Assembly (NCBI GenBank): GCA_001313065.1
Contig: BBFD01000068.1
Span: 1-15,386 of the forward strand
DNA from: Silvimonas sp. JCM 19000
GTDB taxonomy: Bacteria; Pseudomonadota; Gammaproteobacteria; Burkholderiales; Chitinibacteraceae
DNA length: 15,386 nt
Reading direction: 5' to 3'
A model generated the notes under the pieces. It was not told the DNA's origin. It was given only the letters and a program-made list of their open reading frames with translations, and did no database searches. Below are positions 1 through 9,814 of this stretch, piece after piece. A program made the position numbers and the translations under genes. Within the stretch, counting starts at the first letter, position 1. Every line of letters starts with the position of its first letter.

Positions 1-219
1 GGCCGTGCAGGTCAGGGCAGTGGCACCGGTCAACCGCGCAGTAATGCCGGTGGCGCCCGCGGTGGCAATGGCAATGGCAACGGTAATGCCGCACCCAAGG
101 TGGACGCCTCGCTGCGTGAAGCCATCCGGCGTGGCGATGCCCAGCCGCTGAGCAACGAAAACACCCCGGTGTCGACGTGGTTTGACCAGCCGCGCCGTAC
201 CCACGGCCGTCATCGTTAA
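1..219 (+). CDS. C-terminal fragment of an unidentified protein with a Gly/Asn-rich tail
   Basis: The window opens inside a gene; frame 1 is open for 72 codons to TAA at 217-219. The first 30 or so residues are low complexity, rich in Gly, Asn and Ser (GGNGNGNGN). The rest is a conserved-looking basic end containing SLREAIRRGDAQPL, then STWFDQPRR and a His/Arg-rich terminus. Such disordered basic tails occur on RNA-binding enzymes such as DEAD-box helicases and RsuA/RluB-type pseudouridine synthases, but no catalytic domain is visible, so I do not assign a function. A strong terminator follows 16 bases after the stop, so this is the last gene of its transcription unit. Confidence 0.7.
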   Translation, partial: GRAGQGSGTGQPRSNAGGARGGNGNGNGNAAPKVDASLREAIRRGDAQPLSNENTPVSTWFDQPRRTHGRHR

Positions 220-234
220 GCCGATGTGTTCGCT

Positions 235-265
235 AAAAACGGGGCCGTTACGGCCCTGTTTTTTT
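235..265 (+). terminator. Rho-independent terminator after the partial first gene
   Basis: The core stem is GGGCCG, loop TTA, CGGCCC. It is extended outward by a G-T pair, a C-G pair and an A-run facing the T-run. Seven T follow the stem (259-265). It lies 16 bases after the stop at 219. Confidence 0.85.
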
Positions 266-332
266 GTTTGCCGGATTGGGTTAGCGGGTTTTGCCCCGAT
301 CTAGTCAGCCATGTTGAACAGGAGTCACCGCT

Positions 333-822
333 TTGATCTTTGAACATCTGGTCGAAATCAACGACCCCAACAACCCGATGCTGACCACGTTAACGCCTGC
401 GCAAGTCTGGCGCGGCTGATGTGGCGCGCTGAAAAGCCGCAAGATTTTCAGGAAGACATCAGCGAACTGGAAATCATGGAACGCGGTGATGATTTTCTGG
501 TGCGCGAATTTGCCCTCGGCAAGCTCAATATCCGCGATCACATCGAATGGGATACGGGCCGCGAAATCATTTATGACACGCAGCCCAATGATCAGCATAA
601 CGGCGGCGTGCTCACCATGCGGCTGGAGCAACCCGAGCCCTTGCATTTGTTTGTGCGTTTTATCTACCGCACCAGCCTGCCCGAAACCGCCACGCCGGGC
701 TCGGAAGCGGCCGAAGACGCCTACTACGCGTCCTATGTAAAGTCGGCTTATCAAGAAGCGACATAGACACGGTGCGCCGTATCCGTGAACTGGCTGCGGC
801 TGGCTTGCTCGGCGCAGATTAA
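333..822 (+). CDS. AtaL-like (DUF1857) SRPBCC-fold protein, two apparent frameshifts
   Basis: The restored protein is about 163 residues and starts MIFEHLVEINDP. It matches the AtaL-like/DUF1857 family (START/SRPBCC-type fold, function largely unknown) along its length, including LFVRFIYRT, YYASYVKSAY and the C-terminal IDTVRRIREL. I chose the TTG start at 333 because AGGAG at 320-324 sits 8 bases upstream and the family start is MIFEHLV. The literal sequence breaks twice. One C is missing after 416 (GGCTG where GGCCTG keeps Arg-Gly-Leu-Met-Trp), and one C is missing after 762 (GACATAG where GACCATAG keeps Ala-Thr-Ile-Asp). Both look like sequencing errors. It probably binds a small hydrophobic ligand, by fold analogy only. 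Confidence 0.85.
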
Positions 823-842
823 GCCCCCACGCCCAACGTATC

Positions 843-876
843 GCGTAATGCGCATGGCCCCCGCCTGGCATTACGC
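843..876. repeat. Perfect 9-bp inverted repeat between the AtaL-like gene and rarD
   Basis: GCGTAATGC at 843-851 is the exact reverse complement of GCATTACGC at 868-876. The 16-base interior can form a short GGC/GCC inner stem around CCCC. No T-run follows on either side, so it is not a classical intrinsic terminator. It could be an operator upstream of the rarD promoter or an RNA hairpin at the 3' end of the AtaL-like transcript. Confidence 0.6.
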
Positions 877-881
877 AGACT

Positions 882-909
882 TTGCACAGATCAGGCCGCC
901 AGGTATCAT
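882..909 (+). promoter_or_regulatory. Possible sigma-70-type promoter for rarD
   Basis: TTGCAC (882-887) and TATCAT (904-909) are separated by 16 bases and end about 32 bases before the rarD ATG. The -10 box matches the consensus at five of six positions but the -35 at only three, so this is a weak prediction. Confidence 0.35.
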
Positions 910-927
910 CGGCGGCCTTGTTCTTTT
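894..927 (+). terminator. GC-rich hairpin followed by a T-rich stretch, just before rarD
   Basis: GGCCGCC (894-900) and GGCGGCC (911-917) form a perfect 7-bp stem with a 10-base loop, followed by TTGTTCTTTT. It resembles an intrinsic terminator for the AtaL-like gene, but it overlaps the proposed rarD promoter and lies 24 bases before the rarD start. It may instead act in the rarD leader. Confidence 0.4.
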
Positions 928-941
928 CCCGGTATCCAGCC

Positions 942-1826
942 ATGCAATCTGGCGTTGCCTTTGCCGCCCTCGCCTATCTGCTGTGGGGCCTGCTGCCGCT
1001 CTATCTCAAAGCCTTGCAAGGCGTATCGCCCGCTGAAGTATTGATGTGCCGCATCGCGTGGTCGCTGGTCTTCCTCGGCATCGTACTGGCCCTACGCAAG
1101 CAGTGGTCATGGCTGAAACCGGCGCTGGCGCAACCGGGCTTGATGCCGCGCATTGCCTGCACCGCGCTGTTTCTCTCGGCCAACTGGTTTATCTACATCT
1201 GGGCAGTCGCCAATAACCGCGTTATCGACGCGAGCCTCGGTTATTTCATTACGCCGCTGGTGAATGTTTTGTTGGGGGTGCTGGTATTGCGCGAACGCCT
1301 GCGGGCGGGGCAATGGCTGGCGGTGGCGATTGCGGCGGCAGGCGTGTTCTGGCTGACCTGGCAGGCGGGCACGCTGCCGTGGATTTCGCTGGGCCTGGCC
1401 TGCACCTTTGGCATTTATGGCTTGCTGCGCAAAACCAATCCGGTAGGCGCACTGGAAGGGCTGACCCTGGAAACACTGGTGCTGTTTCCGTTTGCCTTGA
1501 TCTGGCTGGCCGTGCTGGCCGTGCAGGGCCATAGCATGATGCTCAATGCGCCGCTCAGCCTGCAGGCCTTGTTGGTGCTGGCGGGCCCGGTTACGGCCAT
1601 CCCGCTGCTGCTGTTTGCCCTCGGCGCCAAGCGCATCCCGCTCAGTACACTGGGCTTGTTGCAATACCTTGCGCCGACCGTGCAGTTTATCCTCGGCACG
1701 CTGCTCTGGCATGAGCCGTTTGATGAGCAACGTTTCTTTGGCTTCGCCATCATCTGGATCGCGCTTGCCGTGTACACCTTCGACAACCTGCGCCAGGCGC
1801 AAAGAAATCGGGCCGCGACCGCATAA
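942..1826 (+). CDS. rarD: EamA-family transporter RarD
   Basis: This 294-residue inner-membrane protein has about ten hydrophobic segments and two EamA repeats, the layout of RarD (E. coli 296 residues), a drug/metabolite-transporter superfamily member whose substrate is unsettled. Family landmarks include YLLWGLLPLYLK at residues 12-23, EVLMCRIAWS, FLSANWFIYIWA, SLGYFITPLVNV and, near the end, LQYLAPTVQFILG. I chose the ATG at 942 because it gives the family start (AFAALAYLLWG); the 20 codons upstream in the same frame are not membrane-like. No good Shine-Dalgarno sequence is visible. It is the only complete gene in the window with no apparent indel. It converges on hisC with 38 bases between the stops. 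Confidence 0.93.
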   Translation: MQSGVAFAALAYLLWGLLPLYLKALQGVSPAEVLMCRIAWSLVFLGIVLALRKQWSWLKPALAQPGLMPRIACTALFLSANWFIYIWAVANNRVIDASLGYFITPLVNVLLGVLVLRERLRAGQWLAVAIAAAGVFWLTWQAGTLPWISLGLACTFGIYGLLRKTNPVGALEGLTLETLVLFPFALIWLAVLAVQGHSMMLNAPLSLQALLVLAGPVTAIPLLLFALGAKRIPLSTLGLLQYLAPTVQFILGTLLWHEPFDEQRFFGFAIIWIALAVYTFDNLRQAQRNRAATA

Positions 1827-1864
1827 AGCAGTGACGGCCCGTACTCTGTTTGCTGGCGGCGGGT

Positions 1865-2969
1865 TCAGTCGCCCAGCGCTTGCTCCAGCGCAGCAATAAA
1901 GCGTGCGTTTTCTTCCGGCAATCCAATCGATACCCGCAGGCTGTCCGGCAAACCGTAGCCCGCAATCGGACGCACGATCACGCCTTTGTTCAGCAGAAAC
2001 TGGTTCAGTGCCGCCGCGTCGCCGCAATGGAAAGTCACGAAGTTGCCATAGCTCGGGATAAACGCCAGGCCGAGTCGCACAAAAGCCTCGGTCAGTTGTT
2101 TCATCCCGGCCTCGTTCACGCGGCGCGATTGCTCCAGAAACTCCACATCATCCAGCGCTGCGCAGGCTGCCGCTTGCGCCAGGCTATTGACGTTAAACGG
2201 CTGGCGCACACGGTTGAGAATGTCGGCGACTTCCGGGCTGGTCAGGGCAAAGCCCACGCGCAAACCGGCGAGGCCGTATGCTTTGGAAAAAAAAGTCCGC
2301 ACCACCACCAGGTTGGGAAAGCGCTTGACCCAGGCCAGCGTGTCTGTGCGCTTTTCCGGCGGCAGAAATTCGGTATACGCCTCATCCAGCACCACGATGA
2401 CGTTGGCCGGGCAGGCTTCCAGAAACTCGATCAAATCGCCCGGGCGCACATAGGTGCCGGTTGGATTGTTCGGGTTGGCAATCCACACCACCTTGGTATC
2501 CGGCGCAATCGCGGCCAGCATGGCGGGCAAGTCGTGACCATATTCAACTGCCTTCACCGCGATATGGCGCGCACCGGCCGCTTGCACCGCCAGCGGATAG
2601 CAGGCAAAGCTGTATTGCGAATAGACGGACGAATCCTGCGTGGTCAAAAAATGCATGTGAGACCAGTTCGAGAATGTCATTGGAGCCGTTGCCCAGCACG
2701 ATCTGATCAAGGCCAACGTTATATTTCTGCGCAATCCTGGCCTTCAGATCAAAACCGTTGCCATCCGGATAGCGCGCCAGCTCGGCCAAGGCTTGCTCGA
2801 TCGCCGCATGCGCCTTCGGGCTCAGCCCCAGCGGGTTCTCATTGGACGCCAGCTTGACGATATCCGCCTCGGCAATGCCGGTTTCGCGCGCCAGTTCGCT
2901 AATGGGTTTACCGATTTGATAAGGCGCAATGGCGCGGATGTATTCAGGGGCAAGTTCACGCAGAGACAT
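1865..2969 (-). CDS. hisC: Histidinol-phosphate aminotransferase HisC, one frameshift
   Basis: This PLP enzyme (fold type I) transfers an amino group between histidinol phosphate and imidazole-acetol phosphate in histidine synthesis; relatives next to pheA often also serve aromatic amino acids. The restored protein is about 367 residues. Visible are VKLASNENPLG (residues 38-48), LGNGSND, ANPNNPTGT (residues 164-172), the DEAYTEF strand and the PLP-lysine motif SKAYGLAGLRVG (Lys near 229). The frame breaks at the A6 run 2646-2651 (T6 on the coding strand), where five T would keep His-Ala-Phe-Leu-Thr-Thr. Before the PLP lysine, an A8 run at 2287-2294 encodes Phe-Phe-Ser-Lys where the family has a single Phe, suggesting a further +3. 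It is the last gene of the cluster, 56 bases after the LOG gene. With no tyrA or hisD nearby, an aromatic role remains possible. Confidence 0.92.
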
Positions 2970-3025
2970 ACGTTTTTTCCAGTTCTGATTGCTATTGATT
3001 CATGCAGGCGGCTGCGCCGCACCGC

Positions 3026-3613
3026 TCAGGTCTTGTTGACCAGATCCGCCTTTTCCCAGCGCCCAGGCAGGGCTGGCGTGGCGGCCAGTTTGTCGAGGAT
3101 GGCCGTCGGCGTATCGGCGAATTGCAGCTTGGAGAACTCACCGGCACGCACAAATCCCTCGCTGACCGTGGTGCCCAGAAACTGGCGCAGGCCGTCGTAG
3201 TATCCGGCGGTATTGAGGATGCCAACCGGTTTGCCATGCAGGCCGATTTGCGACCAGGTCAGGATCTCGAACAATTCGTCAAAAGTCCCGAAACCACCGG
3301 GCAATGCGATAAACGCATCCGCCAATTGCGCCATACGCGCTTTGCGCGTGTGCATCGAATCGACTTCGATCAGCTCGGTGCATTCGCGCAACGCCAGTTC
3401 GCGTTCGCTCATAAAACTCGGGATCACGCCCACCACCTTGCCGCCCGCGTGCAATGCGCCAGCGCAACTTCGCCCATCAGGCCGACGCGGCCGCCGCCGT
3501 AAATCAGCGTCAAACCGCGTTGCGCCAACTGGATGCCGAGCGCATGTGCGGCTTCGGCGTATTGCGGCTTCTCTCCGTGGCGCGAACCACAAAAAAACAA
3601 CCACTGACTTCAT
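3026..3613 (-). CDS. LOG-family (TIGR00730) phosphoribohydrolase, two frameshifts
   Basis: The restored protein is about 195 residues and belongs to the LOG (Lonely Guy) family. These enzymes hydrolyse the N-glycosidic bond of cytokinin riboside 5'-monophosphates or related purine nucleotides. Motifs seen are VFCGSRHG at the N-terminus, [26 protein letters not shown], the signature [12 protein letters not shown], and [17 protein letters not shown]. The ATG at 3613 gives the family start. Two indels break it: A7 at 3591-3597 (seven T in coding sense, six needed for Val-Phe-Cys-Gly-Ser) and a missing C at 3457 (a lost G in coding sense between Leu-Ala and Ala-Leu). It lies 18 bases after pheA and 56 bases before hisC, so it is probably co-transcribed. 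Which nucleotide it uses cannot be told from the sequence. Confidence 0.9.
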   Translation of the reverse strand: MKSVVVFLWFAPRREAAIRRSRTCARHPVGATRFDADLRRRPRRPDGRSCAGALHAGGKVVGVIPSFMSERELALRECTELIEVDSMHTRKARMAQLADAFIALPGGFGTFDELFEILTWSQIGLHGKPVGILNTAGYYDGLRQFLGTTVSEGFVRAGEFSKLQFADTPTAILDKLAATPALPGRWEKADLVNKT

Positions 3614-3631
3614 AACGACTCCAACACGACT

Positions 3632-4702
3632 TCAGATCACCGCTTGGGGGTAAGAACCCAGCACTTTGACAAACGCAGCAACGCCGCGCAGTTCTTCCAG
3701 CGCGGCCATGACGTGCGGCTCGCTGGCGTGACCTTCGATGTCGACAAAAAATACGTATTCCCACAAACCGGTACGGCTGGGGCGCGATTCAAACTTGCTC
3801 ATCGACACGCCATTACGGGCCAGCGGCTCGACCAGCGAATGCAGTGCACCGGGACGATTGGGTGCCGAGATCACCAGCGACGTGCGATCCTTGCCCGACG
3901 GCCCGGTCTGTTGCCGGCCCAGCACCAGAAAACGCGTGGTGTTATTGGTTCGTCTTCGATATTCTCCGCCAGCCGTTGCAGCGAGAAACGCTCGGCAGCG
4001 GCATCACCGGCAATCGCGGCACTATTGTTCGCGCGACGCCAGCCGTGCGGCTTCGGCGTTGCTGGAGACCGAAATCCGCTCCACGCCCGCGGGCAGATTC
4101 TTGTTCAGCCATTCATGGCATTGCGCCAGGCTTTGCGCATGCGAATACACGCGCAAAAATGCCCGCGACGCCGGGCTGGCTGCGCAGCAAATGGTGATGA
4201 ATACGCAGCACCACCTCGCCACAGATATGCAGCGGCGAGGTCACCATCAAATCCAGCGTGCGGCCGACGGCACCCTCGGTCGAGTTTTCGACCGGCGCCA
4301 CTACATAATCGGCCGAGCCGCTTTCCACCACGCGGAAAGCTTCATCAATCGAAGTACACGCTTGCGTGTGCGCGGCGTGGCCGAAATGCTTGATCGATGC
4401 CGCCTGGCTAAACGTGCCTTCCGGGCCCAGATAAGCAATGGTCAGCGGGCGCTCCAGCGCCAGACACGCCGACATCACTTCGCGAAACAGCTTGGCGGCA
4501 GTCTCGTCCGACAGCGGGCCCTGGTTGAGCTGCTTGATGCGTGCCAGCACCTGCGCTTCGCGCTCGGCCGGTACACCACGCCACCGCCTTTGATTTCACC
4601 GATGGTGCGGGCGTGCTCGGCACGTTGGTTCAGCATTTTCAACATTTCGGCGTCGATCGCATCGATTGCGTCGCGATGCGCCTTCAGCAAGTCATCCGAC
4701 AT
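3632..4702 (-). CDS. pheA: Bifunctional chorismate mutase/prephenate dehydratase PheA, four frameshift sites
   Basis: This enzyme converts chorismate to prephenate and then to phenylpyruvate on the way to phenylalanine. The restored protein is about 357 residues. Residues 1 to about 85 are an AroQ-type mutase helix bundle (DAIDAIDAEML, VYRPEREAQVL). The dehydratase domain begins at TIAYLGPEGTFSQ and carries APVENSTEGAVG and the catalytic NNTTRF. A C-terminal ACT domain has NRPGALH and ESRPSR, the phenylalanine-binding motifs, so feedback inhibition is expected. I chose the ATG at 4702 over 4720 because GGAGAAGG ends just upstream and it gives the usual MSDDLL start. Indel sites are 4566-4567 (C lost in coding sense), the A5 at 4155-4159 (one extra), near 4025 (one extra or two lost) and 3947-3948 (C lost in coding sense). 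Confidence 0.93.
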
Positions 4703-4745
4703 GCCTTCTCCAGTATTCATGTGTTATCAGGTCTGACTGGCGCGT

Positions 4746-5839
4746 TCAGTGCGAACGCGCGAATTCACGCATATATTCTGCCAGGGTTTTGACGCCCTCA
4801 AATGGCATGGCGTTGTAGATGGAGGCGCGCATACCGCCCACCGCGCGATGGCCCTTCAGTTGCAACAGACCGTGCGCTTGCGCACCTTCAAGGAAGGCCG
4901 CGTTGAGCGCGTCATCGTGCAGGAAGAACGGCACGTTCATGCGTGAACGGAATGGTTTTTCTACCGGGCAGCGATAGAACTCATTGGAGGCCGAAATCAC
5001 TTCGTATAACAACGCCGCCTTCTCGATATTGCGCGCTTCCATCGCGGCCACGCCGCCATTCGACAACAGCCATTTAAACACCAGCCCGGCCACATAAATG
5101 CCGAAGGTGGGTGGGGTGTTATAGAGCGAATCGGCCGCCGCATGCACCTGGTAATCCAGCATGGTCGGCGTGCCCGGGCGCGCATGGCCCAGCAGGTCTT
5201 CGCGGATAATGGCCAGCGTCAGGCCCGACGGTCCGATGTTCTTTTGCGCACCCGCGTAGATCACGCCAAATTTGCTGATATCGAGCGGACGGCTCAGGAT
5301 GTTGGACGACATGTCGCACACCAGCGGAATGTCTTTGCCCTCAAAGGTGCTGGCGGGCACAAACGGAAACTCGACGCCACCGATGGTTTCGTTGGAGCAG
5401 TAATGCAGATATGCCGCGCTGGCCGAACGCTTCCAGCTGGCTTCGTCCGGCACATAAGTGCTGCCACGATCTTCGTTGCTGGTGACCACATTGACATTGG
5501 CGTAACGGCGCGCTTCTTTGATGGCAATGCGCGACCAGTGCCCGGTATCGACGTAATCGGCCGTCGAACCTCAGTCGACAGATTGAGTGGCACCATGCCG
5601 AAGTTAAAATGCGCGCCGCCTTGCAAAAACAACACGCGATAGTTGGCGGGTACATTCAGCAGCTTGCGCAGATCGGCTTCGGCCTCGTGGATGATCTGGG
5701 TAAATTCTTTACCGCGATGACTCATCTCCATGACACACATGCCGGAACCGTGCCAGTCGGTCAATTCGGCCTGCACGGTCTGCAGAACTTCACGCGGTAG
5801 TACCGCGGGGCCGGAGCTGAAGTTATAGATCTGGGACAT
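4746..5839 (-). CDS. serC: Phosphoserine aminotransferase SerC, one frameshift
   Basis: This PLP enzyme makes 3-phosphoserine from 3-phosphohydroxypyruvate for serine synthesis, and acts on the equivalent step of pyridoxal phosphate synthesis. The restored protein is 364 residues. Landmarks are [12 protein letters not shown] at the start, [10 protein letters not shown] (residues 38-47), [31 protein letters not shown] and the PLP-lysine motif [12 protein letters not shown] (Lys near 200), then [11 protein letters not shown] chose the ATG at 5839 over 5845 because AAGGA lies five bases upstream and family members begin MSQIYNFS. One C is missing at 5569-5570 (GAGGTTC for GAGGGTTC in coding sense). 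It is 43 bases upstream of pheA and 73 bases downstream of a thioesterase. The GC-rich gap 5840-5912 holds no clear promoter or terminator. Confidence 0.94.
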
Positions 5840-5912
5840 GATCATCCTTGCTGGTTACGCAGTGGAAAACGCGGCCGCCGCAGCGGCGCACGATGTGTCG
5901 GGTGCGTGGCCC

Positions 5913-6336
5913 TCAGGCCAGCAGAAAGTGCGCACGGGCTTGCGCCACCGGCCGGGCCGCGTCTTCTTGCCACGCGGTCATCAGCACATTGGCGATGCGC
6001 TTGCCCTGGCGCACGATATCGCAGCGACAGTACAAATCTTGCGGCTTGCCGCTACGCAAATAATCGATCGAAAAGTCGATCACACGCGGAATGCCTTCGG
6101 CTTCTCGCGCCCACATCAAATGCAGTACGGCGGCGTTTTCGAGAAACCCGCCGATGACGCCGCCATGCAGCGCTGGCAACAAGGTGTTGCCGATATTGTG
6201 TTCGGCATACGGCAGAAAAAAACATGGGCTGACCGGCTTCATCGCGCACCTGCATGCCTAATAAAGAGGCATACGGAATCGCGGCGATGGCGCAGACCAG
6301 GTCTTCTATGCTGTGTACCGGATGCAATGTACTCAT
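5913..6336 (-). CDS. PaaI-like hotdog-fold thioesterase (second of a tandem pair), one frameshift
   Basis: The restored protein is about 140 residues with a single hotdog domain. The motif PALHGGVIGGFLEN places His-Gly-Gly at residues 57-59 and a Glu at 66, where the catalytic acid of this fold lies; Glu there is the pattern of Arthrobacter-type 4-hydroxybenzoyl-CoA thioesterase. IDYLRSGKP matches the fold's central strand. It presumably hydrolyses an acyl-CoA, substrate unknown. Its ATG overlaps the stop of the preceding thioesterase by four bases (ATGA, 6333-6336), indicating translational coupling. An A7 run at 6216-6222 breaks the frame; six T in coding sense give Pro-Met-Phe-Phe-Leu-Pro-Tyr. 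Confidence 0.88.
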
Positions 6337-6801
6337 GCGGCCGCCTTGCTTTTCGGGTCCATGCCGCGGGCAAACGTCGCCACGCTGTGGGCCACGGGCT
6401 TCTGAGGATCATCCTGATACGCCGTCGCCCGCGTGAACGCCACATTGTCGGTCAGGCGGTAGCATTCGGCCATGCAATACAGTGGCGCGTCCGGCCGGGC
6501 CGGGCGCAGATAGTCGATGCGCAGATCAAGCGTGGCCAGCGGTTCCGGCCCGCCCAGCAGGGTATAGATGGCTGTACCGCTGCAGGTATCGATCAGCGAA
6601 GTGACCACGCCACCGTGGATCACACGGGTATCGGGATTGCCGATCAGCTTGTCGCTGAACGGCAGCTCGAGCGTGGCACGACCGCGCTCGGCACTGGCAA
6701 AACGCATGCCGAGCGCACGGCAATGCGGCAACGCATGAACCACTGCTGCAACTGCTCAAAAAAAACACCGGGTTTTCTACAGGCAACCAAAGGCTGTTCA
6801 T
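6333..6801 (-). CDS. PaaI-like hotdog-fold thioesterase (first of a tandem pair), two frameshifts
   Basis: The restored protein is about 155 residues. It contains RVIHGGVVTSLIDTCSG, with His-Gly-Gly at residues 62-64 and Asp 71 in the catalytic position, the classical PaaI arrangement, followed by LDLRIDYLRPARP. It probably cleaves acyl-CoA thioesters in the cytoplasm; the substrate cannot be read from the sequence. I chose the ATG at 6801, 22 bases after the gyrA stop, with GGAGAG upstream. Two indels interrupt it: an A8 run at 6758-6765 (T8 in coding sense; six give Val-Phe-Phe-Glu-Gln) and a lost base at 6740-6741 (TGGTT for TGGGTT, Trp-Val-His). It is clearly related to its downstream neighbour but differs in the catalytic acid. 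Confidence 0.87.
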
Positions 6802-6823
6802 GCGTGCCGCTCTCCGTGATTTT

Positions 6824-9509
<2,686 letters not shown>

Positions 9510-9562
9510 CTTCCTGGATTCGATCTGGCGTTGTGGCCCTTGCGGACCGGATCAGGTGGACA

Positions 9563-9578
9563 GCCTGCATAAGCAGGC
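9563..9578 (-). other. Perfect hairpin in the gyrA 5' leader
   Basis: GCCTGC (9563-9568) pairs with GCAGGC (9573-9578) around a four-base loop. It lies between the proposed gyrA promoter and the start codon. No T-run follows in the transcribed direction, so it is not a terminator; it may affect message stability or translation. Confidence 0.5.
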
Positions 9579-9581
9579 CGT

Positions 9582-9606
9582 GACATGTGCGGGAGTTTAA
9601 CATGTC
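9582..9606. repeat. Inverted repeat GACATGT / ACATGTC at the gyrA promoter
   Basis: GACATGT at 9582-9588 and ACATGTC at 9600-9606 are exact reverse complements, 11 bases apart, each containing the palindrome ACATGT. The pair straddles the proposed gyrA -10 box (9594-9599), the layout of a repressor operator. The binding protein is unknown. Confidence 0.55.
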
Positions 9607-9622
9607 GCGCCAGGTAGACCAA
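9594..9622 (-). promoter_or_regulatory. Possible gyrA promoter
   Basis: On the minus strand, TTGGTC (9622-9617) and TAAACT (9599-9594) are 17 bases apart, with four of six -10 and three of six -35 matches. It lies about 85 bases upstream of the gyrA ATG. Confidence 0.4.
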
Positions 9623-9671
9623 TTTCAACGCGGAGGCGGCAAAAGTTCACAGTGTTTTTTTATTTGCCTGC

Positions 9672-9684
9672 GTTTAAGTTAAAC
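9672..9684. repeat. Palindrome GTTTAA-G-TTAAAC
   Basis: This 13-base near-perfect palindrome lies in the AT-rich middle of the divergent region, between the two promoter candidates. It is a possible operator or simply AT-rich promoter DNA. Confidence 0.4.
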
Positions 9685-9721
9685 CACTAAAATGCGCAAG
9701 GTGTTTGGAAAGAAGAACAAC

Positions 9722-9749
9722 TTGACATCCAGGGTATGTTGGTTATACC
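9722..9749 (+). promoter_or_regulatory. Promoter of the OmpA-family (RmpM-like) gene
   Basis: TTGACA (9722-9727) is a perfect -35 box, followed after 16 bases by TATACC (9744-9749), four of six to the -10 consensus. The start codon is 65 bases downstream. A strong promoter fits an abundant envelope protein. Confidence 0.65.
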
Positions 9750-9750
9750 C
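9732..9750. repeat. Inverted repeat GGGTAT / ATACCC inside the OmpA-family promoter
   Basis: GGGTAT at 9732-9737 and ATACCC at 9745-9750 are exact reverse complements, seven bases apart. They fill the spacer and cover the -10 box, so a bound protein would block RNA polymerase. Confidence 0.5.
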
Positions 9751-9814
9751 AATAACATCTGTACCACCATATAAATCATCTCAAACGAACGATATTCAAC
9801 CAGGAGAAAAAACT

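Larger units (their letters stand above)
9510..9814. other. Divergent gyrA/OmpA-family intergenic region
   Basis: This 305-base stretch separates the divergent starts of gyrA and the RmpM-like gene. It is clearly richer in A and T than the flanking genes. It holds a candidate promoter on each strand, a hairpin in the gyrA leader and three inverted repeats, listed separately, plus a T7 run at 9655-9661. I see no credible small gene in it. Confidence 0.8.

Noticed and set aside
1827..1864. Bidirectional terminator between the converging rarD and hisC genes
   Set aside because: The 38 bases contain no convincing stem with a T-run on either strand.
333..6801. Genuine pseudogenisation or genome decay of this region
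   Set aside because: Rejoined proteins keep all catalytic motifs and full length, no larger deletions or stop substitutions are seen, and essential genes are equally affected.
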